A stretch of DNA of 64,000 bases from G965220075 sp965220075 (GTDB taxonomy: Bacteria; Chloroflexota; UBA11872): the NCBI GenBank assembly GCA_965220075.1, contig OZ244806.1:496001-560000 (forward strand), written 5' to 3'. A model generated the notes under the pieces. It was given only the letters and a program-made list of their open reading frames with translations. It made no database searches and was not told the DNA's origin. Position numbers and translations under genes: made by a program. This document shows, piece after piece, positions 8,892 to 18,061 of this stretch (the first letter of the stretch is position 1; every line of letters starts with the position of its first letter).

Positions 8892-9233
8892 CTAAGCGTG
8901 ATACGTGCGCGACGGCGCCGAGAAGCGATAGCTCGGCCGCCAGCCACCGGCTCCACCCGAAGGAACCTCTACCAGACTGCCGTCTTCCTCGACTCCGTGA
9001 TCCAGTTGGTCGCGCAATTGGACCAGACCCTCGCGCACCAACGCCTCGCCGGCGCCCCAGGCGCTCATCGAAGCCTTCGGAAACGCGACTCCCATGGCGA
9101 AATTACGCTCGTCGTTTCGTATCCCAAACAATACAACGTCGTAGGCGCCGGTGCGTGGGATGACCTGAGCGAAGTCGATGAAGAAGGACTGCCCGTCCTC
9201 CGTCCGGTGGATCTCGCCAAGCAGCTTGATCAC
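8892..9233 (-). CDS. Conserved-looking small protein of unknown function (113 aa)
   Basis: Not recognised. It is a soluble protein without signal or membrane segments; the first half alternates strand-like segments (SFFIDFAQVIP, YDVVLFGIRN, FAMGVAFPK) and then a helix (EALVREGLVQLRDQL). GTG start at 9233. Codon use matches its neighbours and it ends in a clear terminator. Its upstream region carries a perfect -35 hexamer, an inverted repeat resembling paired NrdR boxes and two DnaA-like boxes. It lies directly upstream of nrdJ on the same strand, so a role tied to deoxynucleotide supply or replication control is possible but is only inferred. Confidence 0.65.
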   Translation of the reverse strand: MIKLLGEIHRTEDGQSFFIDFAQVIPRTGAYDVVLFGIRNDERNFAMGVAFPKASMSAWGAGEALVREGLVQLRDQLDHGVEEDGSLVEVPSGGAGGWRPSYRFSAPSRTYHA

Positions 9234-9318
9234 GCTCCGGCTGTCCTTTCCGCGCGAGTCTCGCGCCCCCCAACAGCCCCAAAACCGCCACGATCCGACT
9301 CGTTAGTGCCGGTGACCG

Positions 9319-9364
9319 CCACAATATCTGGGGACATTGCATGGTAATAGCCCACATATTGTGT
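9319..9364 (-). promoter_or_regulatory. Paired operator resembling NrdR boxes
   Basis: CACAATATCTGGG at 9320-9332 and CCCACATATTGTG at 9351-9363 are inverted copies with one mismatch. Each outer half matches one half of the published NrdR box (aCaCwAtATaTwGtgt): about 8 of 9 at 9319-9327 and 9 of 9 at 9356-9364. The equivalent 16-mers start 30 bp apart, close to the three-turn spacing usual for NrdR pairs. The inner halves match poorly, so a different regulator remains possible. Confidence 0.45.
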
Positions 9365-9369
9365 GTCAA
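9341..9369 (-). promoter_or_regulatory. Promoter of the 113-aa gene
   Basis: On the minus strand a perfect TTGACA (9369-9364) is followed after 17 nt by TACCAT (9346-9341, 3 of 6 to TATAAT). One arm of the inverted repeat fills the spacer, which suits repression. The leader to the GTG would be about 100 nt. Confidence 0.5.
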
Positions 9370-9375
9370 CGTCGG

Positions 9376-9395
9376 TTATCCACCCCTGTGGAGAA
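9376..9395. promoter_or_regulatory. Two inverted DnaA-like boxes
   Basis: TTATCCACC at 9376-9384 and TGTGGAGAA at 9387-9395 (TTCTCCACA on the other strand) each match TTATCCACA at 8 of 9 positions. They face each other 2 bp apart, immediately upstream of the -35 hexamer. Confidence 0.5.
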
Positions 9396-9602
9396 CGCTT
9401 GCCAAGTCTTCCGGCGTCTCGCGGGCGGGCGGCTGGGCGCGCCCGGGGGTCTGGCCTGGCAGGTTTGGCGCCGTCGCCTCAGGCCGTTGCCGCCGCTGCC
9501 CGGCACGCTCGGCGGCCTGCCCGTGAGGAGGCTTTGCACACGCTGTCCCCAGCATGTTCACAGTTAATTCGCCGCCATCCACGCTGGCGGCCCGGGGTTC
9601 CG
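9396..9602. other. Spacer between the potassium-uptake operon and the 113-aa gene
   Basis: No gene is recognised. A further partial TTCACAG-like motif occurs near 9557, but nothing coding or structural can be supported. Confidence 0.4.
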
Positions 9603-10256
9603 CTACGCGCTTTCCGAAGCAGCGGTGGCCTTGGCCAGCTGGTCGTCCCGCCCGACCAGGACTAGCATGTCGCCCGCGCGCACTTCTTCGGTCAGCGACG
9701 GGATCACGATCAATTCCTCAGCCCGCTTGATCACCAGCACGTTGATACCGAAGCGCCCGCGCAGATCGAGGTCTTCCAGGGTTCGTCCCACCAGTCCCGG
9801 CCCCGCCTCCAGCTCGCCAACCCCCAGGCGCGGCAGCAGCTCCCAGTACTGCCGCAGCCCGGGCGCCCCCACTGACTGCGCGACGCGCAGCGCCATGTCG
9901 CGCTCCGGGAAGTAGACGCGGTCGGCGCCCACGCGCTCCAGGATGGTGCGGTGAACTTCACTGGAGGCTTTCGCATAGACCTGTGGAACCTTGAGATTGC
10001 GCAGGTTGGTCACCGTGAGCACACTGGCCTCGACGTCGGCCATCGCCACCACGCCGACGTCCAGATCGGCCGCCCCGATCTCGCGCAGCACGTCCTCGTC
10101 GGTTGCGTCGGCCTCAACCGCGTGCGTGACGCGCGGCGCCACTCGCTGCACGGCTTGCTCGGAGCGGTCCAGCGCCACCACCTCATGGCCCATGCCGGCC
10201 AGCGCCAGCGCCAGATTGCGACCGAACCGACCCAGCCCCGCTACCAGGATCTGCAT
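9603..10256 (-). CDS. TrkA/KtrA-family potassium uptake regulatory subunit
   Basis: Cytosolic NAD(H)- or nucleotide-gated partner of a TrkH/KtrB potassium channel-transporter. The N-terminal Rossmann fold shows GLGRFGRN at about residues 7-14 and the acidic end of strand 2 (VVALDRSE). A TrkA-C (RCK-C) domain follows from about residue 140 (GLVGRTLEDLDLRGRFGINVLVIKR). The length of 217 aa is the single-unit KtrA size and not the doubled TrkA. It lies 21 nt downstream of the transporter gene on the same strand, forming a two-gene operon. Confidence 0.92.
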   Translation of the reverse strand: MQILVAGLGRFGRNLALALAGMGHEVVALDRSEQAVQRVAPRVTHAVEADATDEDVLREIGAADLDVGVVAMADVEASVLTVTNLRNLKVPQVYAKASSEVHRTILERVGADRVYFPERDMALRVAQSVGAPGLRQYWELLPRLGVGELEAGPGLVGRTLEDLDLRGRFGINVLVIKRAEELIVIPSLTEEVRAGDMLVLVGRDDQLAKATAASESA

Positions 10257-10277
10257 GCTGGTGGTTTGCCGATCTGC

Positions 10278-11726
10278 TTATCCAACCTTGATCGCTTCCT
10301 CCGGGTAGCGGAACAGCGGATGCGACTCCCGGCTTAGCAGCGCCTGTGCCAGAGTAAGCGCCCCGAGGCGCCCGGCGAACATCGTTGCCACCAGAACCAG
10401 CTGCGAGACCATTGAGAGCTCCGCGGTGACTCCGGTGGAGTATCCCACTACCGCGAACGCCGATACGGCCTCGAACAGCAGACTCGCGAACTCCTGACCG
10501 GTCCCCCGCTCCGCGATGCTCATGATCACCGTGGCCAGAATCACCGCCGCCGCCGAGAGCACCGTGATCGCGAGCGCGCGCATGACCGTCGCGTTGGCGA
10601 TCCGGCGGCCGAACGCCTCGGGCACGCGCCGCCCGCGCACGTATGACAGCGTGGCCGCCATCAGCACGCCGAAGGTGTTGACCGTAATGCCGCCGGCCAC
10701 CGAGGCCGACGCTCCGCCTATGAACATCAGCAGAATGATCGCGATCAGCGTGTCCACGGGCAGCCGCCCCAGGTCCACGGTCGAGAAACCCGTGGTGCGC
10801 CAGACCGTGTGCATGAGGGCGGCGCCGGAGCGCGTGCCCAGGTCGTCCGCCTCCACCTGTCCTCCGAAGGTAGGCGTCAGCAGCGTGAGCACGACGAAAC
10901 CGGTGATCAGCAGCGCCGGCATGATGGTGAGCACCAGGCGCGATTCAAGCGTCAGCCGCCGCCATCTACGGCGTCGCAGCAGGTCGAAGATCACGGTGAA
11001 CCCGAGAGCGCCGATCAGGGCCAGCACCCCGAAGATGGCGAGTGTGGCCGGATCCCGCAGCAGGCGCGCCATGCTGCCCGACCCGGGCTCGATGTTGAAG
11101 CCGGCGTTCGTGAAGCTCGAGATGGCGTGGAACACCGACCACCAAACCCCGTTGCTCACGCCGGGATGCTCGGACACCCGCCAGTACATCAGCGCGACCC
11201 CAATCCCCTCGACCACCAGTGTGAAAAGGGTGATGCGCCACACCAGTCCTATCAGCCCGCCCGGCTCCCCAAGTCCCAGCGGCTGGCCAAACAGCATGCG
11301 CTCGCGCGACGAAGTCCGGCGGCCGGCCAGAGTGAGAATCACGATGGCGCCCGCCACGAACCCCAGCGCGCCCAGCTGGATGAGCGCGAGGATCACTGCC
11401 TGTCCTACGAAGGTCCAGTGGTCGTGGGTGGAAACGACTGTCAGGCCCGTCACGCAGACCGCCGAAGTAGCGGTGAACAGGGCCGTCAGCCAGTCGGTCG
11501 AACGTCCCGCCTGGGTTGCGAAGGGCAGCATCAGCAGGACCGTGCCGGCCGCGATCAGTCCCGCGAAACCCGCGCCCAGCCAAAGGCCGGGCCGCACCGG
11601 CGCGCGGGCCTCTCTCAGCCGGTCCGCGCGGAGCCGCTGCGTGAGCCGCCGCGGGACCCGCACTACGCGGTCGCCCAGGCCCATCGGCCGCGGAATCCCG
11701 GGCGGCGTGGGCCGCAAGCTAGCCAC
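10278..11726 (-). CDS. TrkH/KtrB-family potassium transporter
   Basis: Integral membrane potassium uptake subunit with repeated membrane-pore-membrane units; many hydrophobic segments run the full length after a basic cytoplasmic N-terminus. Pore-like segments are seen at TSAVCVTGLTVVSTHDHW, FHAISSFTNAGFNIE, WRTTGFSTVDLG and AVSAFAVVGYSTGVT, each with the conserved Gly. Length 482 aa fits KtrB/TrkH. GTG at 11726 starts the open frame; ATG at residue 17 is an alternative. First gene of the operon with its regulatory subunit. Confidence 0.93.
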   Translation of the reverse strand: MASLRPTPPGIPRPMGLGDRVVRVPRRLTQRLRADRLREARAPVRPGLWLGAGFAGLIAAGTVLLMLPFATQAGRSTDWLTALFTATSAVCVTGLTVVSTHDHWTFVGQAVILALIQLGALGFVAGAIVILTLAGRRTSSRERMLFGQPLGLGEPGGLIGLVWRITLFTLVVEGIGVALMYWRVSEHPGVSNGVWWSVFHAISSFTNAGFNIEPGSGSMARLLRDPATLAIFGVLALIGALGFTVIFDLLRRRRWRRLTLESRLVLTIMPALLITGFVVLTLLTPTFGGQVEADDLGTRSGAALMHTVWRTTGFSTVDLGRLPVDTLIAIILLMFIGGASASVAGGITVNTFGVLMAATLSYVRGRRVPEAFGRRIANATVMRALAITVLSAAAVILATVIMSIAERGTGQEFASLLFEAVSAFAVVGYSTGVTAELSMVSQLVLVATMFAGRLGALTLAQALLSRESHPLFRYPEEAIKVG

Positions 11727-11915
11727 TTGGTAGATCGGTCATGCGCCGCGCGGAGAGTTCAGGCGGCAACGGCGCGCGCCCCACGCCTCGCTCCAACGGT
11801 CAAGCACCGCGTTAGTGTAGACGCGCCTGTGCCCGCGGCTATGCTCCGCGCCACCGGTCGGACCCCATGCGCGCGCGCCGGTTGCGCGCGCGAACGGCCG
11901 TGCCGCCTTTGCCGG

Positions 11916-12755
11916 CTACTCGAACGCGAAGTTGGCGCGTACGGTCGCCTGCACGCGCAACTCGCCCGGCGCCACCGAAGCCTGCGCGCTCGCCTGGGCG
12001 AACGCAGCCGCCTCGCCGCGCACGTCGAGTCCCCGAATCCGCGGCACGGATACGAAATCCTCGGAGATCGAGATGAGGCCGCGCACGCTGCCCTGCAGCG
12101 CGATGGCGATCGCCTTGGCCTTGGCGGCTGCGTCCAAAGTGGCCAGGCTCAGCGCCGCGGTCTTCACCGCCGTGTCGTCCGCCAGGCTGAAGACCACCGA
12201 CTCAATGGTATTCGCGCCCGCCGCCAGCGCCGCGTCTAGGACGCGCGATGTCACTTCGACATCGCGCACGGTGATCCTGAGCGTGTGGCTGGAGTGGTAG
12301 CCGATCGGCGCGGGCGGCTCTGTGGGACTATCCCCCTCGGGCGAATCCGGAGGAAACACGGGCGACAAGCTGAGACCGGCCGACTTGATGTCGCTCCTGG
12401 CTACCTCGAGCTTCTCTAACGCCCCGATCACGGCTTGGGCGGCGGCGTTGGTCTGGGCGGCCGCCTCCTCCGCGGTCTCCTCGTTCGCCTCGATGCCTAG
12501 CACCACCACCGCCTGGTCCGGCTCCACCACGACTTCCCCGTGGCCCACCACCAGAATGCCGAAGAGCTGATCGGTCTGCGGCAGGAACTGCGCGGTGCCG
12601 CCCACGTTTACGGTCTCGGTTTCGGGCACGCCGCTGGGCTCGCCCGCGCGGAACTGCTGCAGGGCTACGAAGCCCAACACGACCACTATCGCCACCAGCG
12701 CGATGATCAAGAAGATCTGCAGTTGCCAGGAGAGGCGCCGAAAAGCGTTCAACAT
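11916..12755 (-). CDS. SIMPL-domain (DUF541) membrane-anchored protein
   Basis: One N-terminal membrane segment (IFLIIALVAIVVVLGFVAL, about residues 14-32) anchors an extracytoplasmic SIMPL domain. The domain begins GILVVGHGEVVVEPDQAVVVLGIEA and continues with the helix rich in Ala/Glu and the LEKLEVARSDIKSAGLSLSPVF segment typical of the family. Members of this family (for example E. coli YggE) have been linked to oxidative stress and to envelope functions; the exact role is unknown. It stands alone, upstream of sodA's end on the same strand. Confidence 0.88.
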   Translation of the reverse strand: MLNAFRRLSWQLQIFLIIALVAIVVVLGFVALQQFRAGEPSGVPETETVNVGGTAQFLPQTDQLFGILVVGHGEVVVEPDQAVVVLGIEANEETAEEAAAQTNAAAQAVIGALEKLEVARSDIKSAGLSLSPVFPPDSPEGDSPTEPPAPIGYHSSHTLRITVRDVEVTSRVLDAALAAGANTIESVVFSLADDTAVKTAALSLATLDAAAKAKAIAIALQGSVRGLISISEDFVSVPRIRGLDVRGEAAAFAQASAQASVAPGELRVQATVRANFAFE

Positions 12756-12884
12756 CGCGCGGGCTACCCGTCAGGGAGAACGCGCGGGGTGAAGATGTAG
12801 TCGAGAATAAGTATTCAGCCTCCGCGCCGGCGATGGCGCAGTGATACAAGGTCCGCGCGGGTCAGGTGGGCGCGTCCCGTGCGA

Positions 12885-13490
<606 letters not shown>

Positions 13491-13570
13491 GTGAGTCGTC
13501 CTCCCAGATAGTGCTCGGCCCGGTCGCCGCTCGTCGGCCACCCGGGCATGGGACCCTATCCTAGCCCCAA

Positions 13571-13610
13571 GCCCGCCGATCCCAAAACTAGTCGGCGGGC
13601 GCCCGCCGAC
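13571..13610. repeat. Inverted and direct repeat upstream of tRNA-Leu
   Basis: GCCCGCCGA at 13571-13579 pairs with TCGGCGGGC at 13592-13600, and GCCCGCCGAC recurs directly at 13601-13610. The hairpin lies just ahead of the tRNA -10 element; function unknown. Confidence 0.5.
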
Positions 13611-13620
13611 TCAGGCCCCG

Positions 13621-13626
13621 TATAAT
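13621..13626 (+). promoter_or_regulatory. Consensus -10 element ahead of tRNA-Leu
   Basis: TATAAT at 13621-13626 is a perfect -10 hexamer 55 nt before the mature tRNA. No good -35 is found at the right distance. Confidence 0.5.
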
Positions 13627-13680
13627 GCCCCAATGGATCGCGCCGAGCGGACGGCGATCCGTTGCACGCCGCGACTCCTT

Positions 13681-13765
13681 GGGGAAGTGTCGGAATTGGT
13701 AGACGAGCGTGACTTAGGATCACGTGGAGGTTTTCTCCGTGAGAGTTCGAGTCTCTCCTTCCCCA
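13681..13765 (+). tRNA. tRNA-Leu (anticodon TAG)
   Basis: An 85-nt class II tRNA. The acceptor stem GGGGAAG/CTTCCCC is perfect, with A as discriminator base. The anticodon arm CGTGA-CTTAGGA-TCACG gives anticodon TAG (leucine, CUA codons). The long variable arm GGAGG-TTTT-CTCC identifies a class II tRNA, and the T arm is GAGAG-TTCGAGT-CTCTC. CCA is not encoded. It lies ahead of the trigger factor gene; no integrase is nearby. Confidence 0.97.
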
Positions 13766-13843
13766 CTGCGACGCTCCCGCAATTGCGCCGCCTGCGCTCG
13801 ATCTCACCGGCGCGTTTGATCCGCTAGACATCGCGCATACCTC

Positions 13844-15262
13844 ATGCAGGCAAACGCGGAGAAGCTCGAAGGCAGCCGTGTGCGGCTGAGCGTCGAGTTG
13901 GACACCGACGACCTGGCCAGGGAATACGCGCGCACGGTGCGGCGTGTGGGCGGCAGCGTCACCATCAAGGGCTTCCGGCGCGGCAAGGCGCCCCGTCGCA
14001 TCGTCGAGACCTACGTCGGGCGCGACATGCTGATGCGCGAGCTCATTGAGGACATGGTTCCCCGCGCGCTCCACGACGCCATGCGTGAAACCGGCGTCAG
14101 GCCCATCGCCGACCCGGAGTTCGACCTGCCGGGTTTCCCCTCGCTCGATCGGCCCTTCAGCTTCTCAGCCGAGATGGCCGTCGCGCCCACCGCGCAGCTC
14201 GGCGATCTCACCGATCTGAAGATGCAGCCGTTGGCGCCCGAGGTCACCGACGCCGAGGTCGACGAGGACATAAGCCAGACACTGCGCGCCGAGTCCAGCT
14301 GGACGTCCGTCGAGCGGCCGGCCGCGCTGGGCGATCGGGTAGACATGGAGCTTCGAATCTCCCACCCTGGCGCCCCCCAGTCGGAGCCGCAGCCGTACGC
14401 CGTCGTGCTGGGCGAGAACGGGTTTCCGAGCGGCTTCGACGAGGCCGTGGTGAGTCACGCCGCCGGCGAATCGCTGGAGTTCGTGGCTGACATTCCCGAC
14501 GACGATCCGAACGTCGAGCTGCGCGGCCAGCAAGTCACATTCGGGATGCAGCTCAACGGCGTCAACGAGCGCAAGCTGCCGGAGCTCACCGATGAATTCG
14601 CCCGCAGCCTGGGCGGTTACAGCTCGGTGGACGACTTGCGCGCGGGCCTGCGAGCGCGCCGCCTGGACGCCAAGCGGCACGAGGAGCAGCACCGCCTGGA
14701 GGACGAGGCTCTGCGAGGCCTGTCCGACCGCACCACCTGCGACATTCCCGCCGTCCTGATTGCGCGTGAGAGCGAGTCGCTGCTCAAGTCGCGCACCGAC
14801 GCGCTAGTCGCCCAGGGAGTCGCGGTGGACACTTACCTGGCCATGCAGGGCCAGACGCGCGAGGACTGGGAGATGGAGTCGCGGCAGGCGGCCGAGCTCC
14901 GCATCCGCCGCGGGCTGGCCCTGGAGGCTTTCGCCGAGACGCGCGAGATCCCGGTCGAGCCGGCCGAAATCGAGGCTGAGATCGAGCGCGTCATCGCGCA
15001 GTACGCCCAGGAGCGGCGCGACGCCATTCGGCACCAGCTCGACGACCGCGCGGCCCGCCTCCGGTTGGAATCCGGGGTTCGCAACCGCAAGGCGTTGGCT
15101 AAGCTTTTGGAGGAGATCACTGAAGGAGCCGCGCCGCTGCACGACCACGCCGACGAGCCGGCTCAGGAAAGCTTCGAGGTCGCTGACGCTCTGGCCGCCG
15201 ACGTGCAGGCCGGGCAGCCGGCGGAGCGCGCGCCCTCGCAAGATCGGCCGGACGAACCCTAG
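13844..15262 (+). CDS. tig: Trigger factor (ribosome-associated chaperone / prolyl isomerase)
   Basis: Binds nascent chains at the ribosome exit tunnel. The N-terminal ribosome-binding domain has the signature GFRRGKAPRRIVE (about residues 44-56), close to the GFRxGKxP consensus. A FKBP-type PPIase domain follows (LGDRVDMELRISH, PSGFDEAVVSHAAGESLEF) and then the helical C-terminal substrate-cradle domain. Length 472 aa is normal; the last 45 residues are an acidic Pro/Ala tail. It heads the tig-clpP-clpX cluster. Confidence 0.95.
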   Translation: MQANAEKLEGSRVRLSVELDTDDLAREYARTVRRVGGSVTIKGFRRGKAPRRIVETYVGRDMLMRELIEDMVPRALHDAMRETGVRPIADPEFDLPGFPSLDRPFSFSAEMAVAPTAQLGDLTDLKMQPLAPEVTDAEVDEDISQTLRAESSWTSVERPAALGDRVDMELRISHPGAPQSEPQPYAVVLGENGFPSGFDEAVVSHAAGESLEFVADIPDDDPNVELRGQQVTFGMQLNGVNERKLPELTDEFARSLGGYSSVDDLRAGLRARRLDAKRHEEQHRLEDEALRGLSDRTTCDIPAVLIARESESLLKSRTDALVAQGVAVDTYLAMQGQTREDWEMESRQAAELRIRRGLALEAFAETREIPVEPAEIEAEIERVIAQYAQERRDAIRHQLDDRAARLRLESGVRNRKALAKLLEEITEGAAPLHDHADEPAQESFEVADALAADVQAGQPAERAPSQDRPDEP

Positions 15263-15293
15263 CCCTTTCTGCGGCTGATAAGGAGCACACACA

Positions 15294-15926
15294 GTGGGAA
15301 TTCTTGTCCCCTACGTCATCGAGACCACCGATCGCGGCGAGCGAGGCATGGATATCTACTCACGCCTGCTGCGCGATCGCATCCTCTTCCTCGGAACGCC
15401 CATCGATGACGCCGTGGCCAACACGGTAATCGCCCAGCTCCTCCTGCTGACCAGTGAAGACCCCGACGCCGACATTCACATGTACGTCAACTCACCGGGC
15501 GGCAGCGTGGCCGCGGGGCTGGCGATCTACGACACCATGCAGTACGTGCCCAACGATGTCGCTACCACCTGTCTGGGCGTGGCCGCCAGCATGGCTTGCG
15601 TCATCCTCATCGGCGGCGCCAGGGGCAAGCGCTACGCCCTGCCGCACAGCACCATGCTGCTGCATCAGCCGTCCCAGGGCTTCGAGGGCTACATCCAGGC
15701 GACCGATCTGGAGATTCGCACGCGCGAGATGGTGCGCGTGCGCGAGCGCCTGGAAGAAATACTCGTGCACAACACCGGCCAGGACCGTGACCGCATTCAT
15801 ACCGACACGGACCGTGACTACTACCTGACGGCCCAGGAGGCCAAGGACTACGGGATCATCGACAGTATCGTGACTCCGGCCTCCGCCCACGTCAGCGGCT
15901 CCGAGCGGGACGGGGAAGCCGTCTAG
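15294..15926 (+). CDS. clpP: ATP-dependent Clp protease proteolytic subunit
   Basis: Serine peptidase that assembles into the tetradecameric ClpP barrel. Catalytic residues visible: Ser99 in GVAASMACV, His124 in MLLHQPS and the Asp in HTDTDRDYYL. The GTG start at 15294 is fixed by AAGGAG at 15280-15285, 8 nt upstream. Length 210 aa normal. Transcribed with tig and clpX. Confidence 0.96.
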   Translation: MGILVPYVIETTDRGERGMDIYSRLLRDRILFLGTPIDDAVANTVIAQLLLLTSEDPDADIHMYVNSPGGSVAAGLAIYDTMQYVPNDVATTCLGVAASMACVILIGGARGKRYALPHSTMLLHQPSQGFEGYIQATDLEIRTREMVRVRERLEEILVHNTGQDRDRIHTDTDRDYYLTAQEAKDYGIIDSIVTPASAHVSGSERDGEAV

Positions 15927-15980
15927 CGATGATTGCGCCGCCGGACCACCGCGCCCCGCTGACCGCCGAAAGGCGGGTCG

Positions 15981-17249
15981 ATGGCCCGTAGCCGCGCTAC
16001 CCGCTCGAGCCACCGCTGCTCCTTCTGCGGCGAGCCGCAGGAGCGGGTTCGCCGTCTGATCGAAGGCTCCGGCGGCGTCTACATCTGCAACGAGTGCGTC
16101 GACCTGTGCAAAGAGCTCATCAACGAGGAGCAGTCGCGCGTCCCGGGACCGCGAGCCGTGACCGGCAGCATCCCTGCGCCCGAGCGCGTCTACGACTTGC
16201 TGAGCGACTACGTGATCGGCCAGGAGCAGGCCAAGAAGGTCGTGTCGGTGGCCGTTTACAACCACTACAAGCGCGTGGCCGCGGGCGCCTCCGCCGACGA
16301 CGTCGAGCTGCAGAAATCCAACATCCTGTTGCTGGGGCCCACCGGCACGGGCAAGACCGAGATCGCCCGCACGCTGGCGCGCATCCTCAACGTGCCCTTC
16401 TGCATCACCGACGCCACCGCGCTGACCGAGGCGGGATACGTTGGCGAAGACGTCGAAAACATCCTGCTGCGCCTAATTCAAGCGGCCGACTACGACGTCG
16501 CGCGCGCCCAGACGGGCATTCTCTACGTGGATGAGATCGACAAAATCGCGCGCAAGGCCGACAACCCCTCGATCACGCGCGACGTTTCCGGCGAGGGCGT
16601 GCAGCAGGCGCTGCTGAAAATCATCGAGGGCGCCGTGGTCAACGTCCCGCCGCAGGGCGGGCGCAAGCACCCCCACCAGGATTTCATTCAGATCGACACC
16701 CGCGACGTGCTGTTCATCTGCGGCGGCGCCTTCGAAGGGCTGGACCGAATCGTCAGCCGCCGCCTGGGGCGCGGGCAGCGGGTCGGGTTCGACAGCGAGG
16801 AGAACACCGGCAAAGTCGAGAACGTCGTGCACGAGGTCATAGCCGACGATTTGCTCAAGTACGGGCTGATCCCCGAGTTCGTCGGCCGCCTGCCCGTCGT
16901 GGCCGCCTTGGACGCCCTCGACGAGCACCACCTGGTGCGCATCCTGACCGAGCCCAAGACCGCGCTGTTGCGCCAGTACCAGAAGCTTTTTGCCATGGAC
17001 AAAGTGGAGCTCATGGTCACGGACGACGCACTGAGCGCCATCGCGCGGCAGGCGCAGGTCTCACGCTCGGGCGCGCGCGCTCTGCGCACCACCCTCGAGG
17101 AGATACTGCTCGACACCATGTTCAAGCTCCCCTCGGCGCCCGACATCCGCAAGGTCGTCGTCACCGAGGAGACGGTCGAGGCGCAGAGCGCTCCCATCCT
17201 GGTCAGCCAGGCCGAAGCCGCCGACGCGGCGCGGGAAGAGACCGCCTAG
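15981..17249 (+). CDS. clpX: ClpX AAA+ unfoldase subunit of ClpXP
   Basis: Recognises and unfolds substrates for ClpP. N-terminal zinc-binding domain with CSFCGEPQ...ICNECVDLC (about residues 13-42), Walker A GPTGTGKTE, Walker B ILYVDEIDKIA, sensor and RLGRGQRVGF pore region, ISRSGARALR-like C-terminal domain. Length 422 aa normal. 54 nt after clpP. Confidence 0.97.
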   Translation: MARSRATRSSHRCSFCGEPQERVRRLIEGSGGVYICNECVDLCKELINEEQSRVPGPRAVTGSIPAPERVYDLLSDYVIGQEQAKKVVSVAVYNHYKRVAAGASADDVELQKSNILLLGPTGTGKTEIARTLARILNVPFCITDATALTEAGYVGEDVENILLRLIQAADYDVARAQTGILYVDEIDKIARKADNPSITRDVSGEGVQQALLKIIEGAVVNVPPQGGRKHPHQDFIQIDTRDVLFICGGAFEGLDRIVSRRLGRGQRVGFDSEENTGKVENVVHEVIADDLLKYGLIPEFVGRLPVVAALDALDEHHLVRILTEPKTALLRQYQKLFAMDKVELMVTDDALSAIARQAQVSRSGARALRTTLEEILLDTMFKLPSAPDIRKVVVTEETVEAQSAPILVSQAEAADAAREETA

Positions 17250-17446
17250 CTGTACTGAGCGAGCGGAGGTAGTCCGGGCAGCCAATCGTGCGGGTGAGGC
17301 GGCGTTTCGATCCTCGGAGGATTGGGAGCGCGTCACGGCGCCGGATACGGTTCTTCCACGAAGGCCTGGAGCGATCCCGCGCGTCTATAGCTACAACGAG
17401 TTCTTCGACCCGGAGACTCTGATCGGCGCGTTCTGGTGGCTGGAGG

Positions 17447-17974
17447 TCAACCGTAGGCGCGGTTCGATGCCGAGAGCACCTGGAGCAGGACGATGGCGAT
17501 GACCGCGATGCCGGCCGTGAGCAGCAGGCTGGGCTGGGCGGCGCTCCAGACAAAGCCGCGCCAAAACCGTGGCTTGGGTCCCGCAAGGCCGCGCCGGGTG
17601 GCCGCCACGGCGAACACCCACAGGAACACCATCGCGACGACATCGCCGATCACGAACAGCCGCCGCGGGTCCCGCGTGAGCAGGTCGTGGACGATCTGCG
17701 CCCCGCTGGCGCGCGCATGGGTGCCGATGGCGAGCTGCCGCTCGTGCCGCACCTCGTTGACGATCGCGCCATCAATGCCGGCCCCGCTGCCGGTCAGCCC
17801 GAGGGCGACGCGCGGGAGCAGCTCGCTCAGGATGACCAGATCGTAGCGTTGCCCCGCACTGTCGGGGATCGGCTCGGAGGTGATGACGTTAACCTTCGGG
17901 TCGTCGCGGGTGCCGCTTATCTCGGCGGTTCCCCAGATCGCCGGCCGCCCTCGTGGGGGATGAGGCGGGGACAA
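17447..17974 (-). CDS. Hypothetical membrane protein
   Basis: Not recognised. An N-terminal soluble region (ISGTRDDPKVNVITSEPIP, YDLVILSELLPRVALGL, VNEVRHERQLAIGTHARA) precedes two hydrophobic segments near the C-terminus (VIGDVVAMVFLWVFAVAA and LLLTAGIAVIAIVLLQVL), placing both membrane helices in the last third. No signal peptide. The TTG start at 17974 is only the first usual start in the open frame; no good ribosome binding site is seen, and the gene may be the intact end of a larger decayed gene. It lies downstream of the winged-helix gene on the same strand. Confidence 0.55.
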   Translation of the reverse strand: MSPPHPPRGRPAIWGTAEISGTRDDPKVNVITSEPIPDSAGQRYDLVILSELLPRVALGLTGSGAGIDGAIVNEVRHERQLAIGTHARASGAQIVHDLLTRDPRRLFVIGDVVAMVFLWVFAVAATRRGLAGPKPRFWRGFVWSAAQPSLLLTAGIAVIAIVLLQVLSASNRAYG

Positions 17975-18061
17975 ATTACCGCCGTGGCCGTCGCTGGGGG
18001 GACGCCAACCAGGACCGCACGGGGCGATAGCGTTCGACCGCCGCCGCGTGGACGACCCCGT

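Noticed and set aside
9376..9395. Possible replication origin from the DnaA-like boxes
   Set aside because: Only two boxes, no AT-rich unwinding region, and no dnaA, dnaN or gyr genes nearby. A promoter-control role fits better.
13681..13765. Integrative element at tRNA-Leu
   Set aside because: No integrase and no direct repeat of the tRNA 3' end is found nearby; ordinary housekeeping genes follow.
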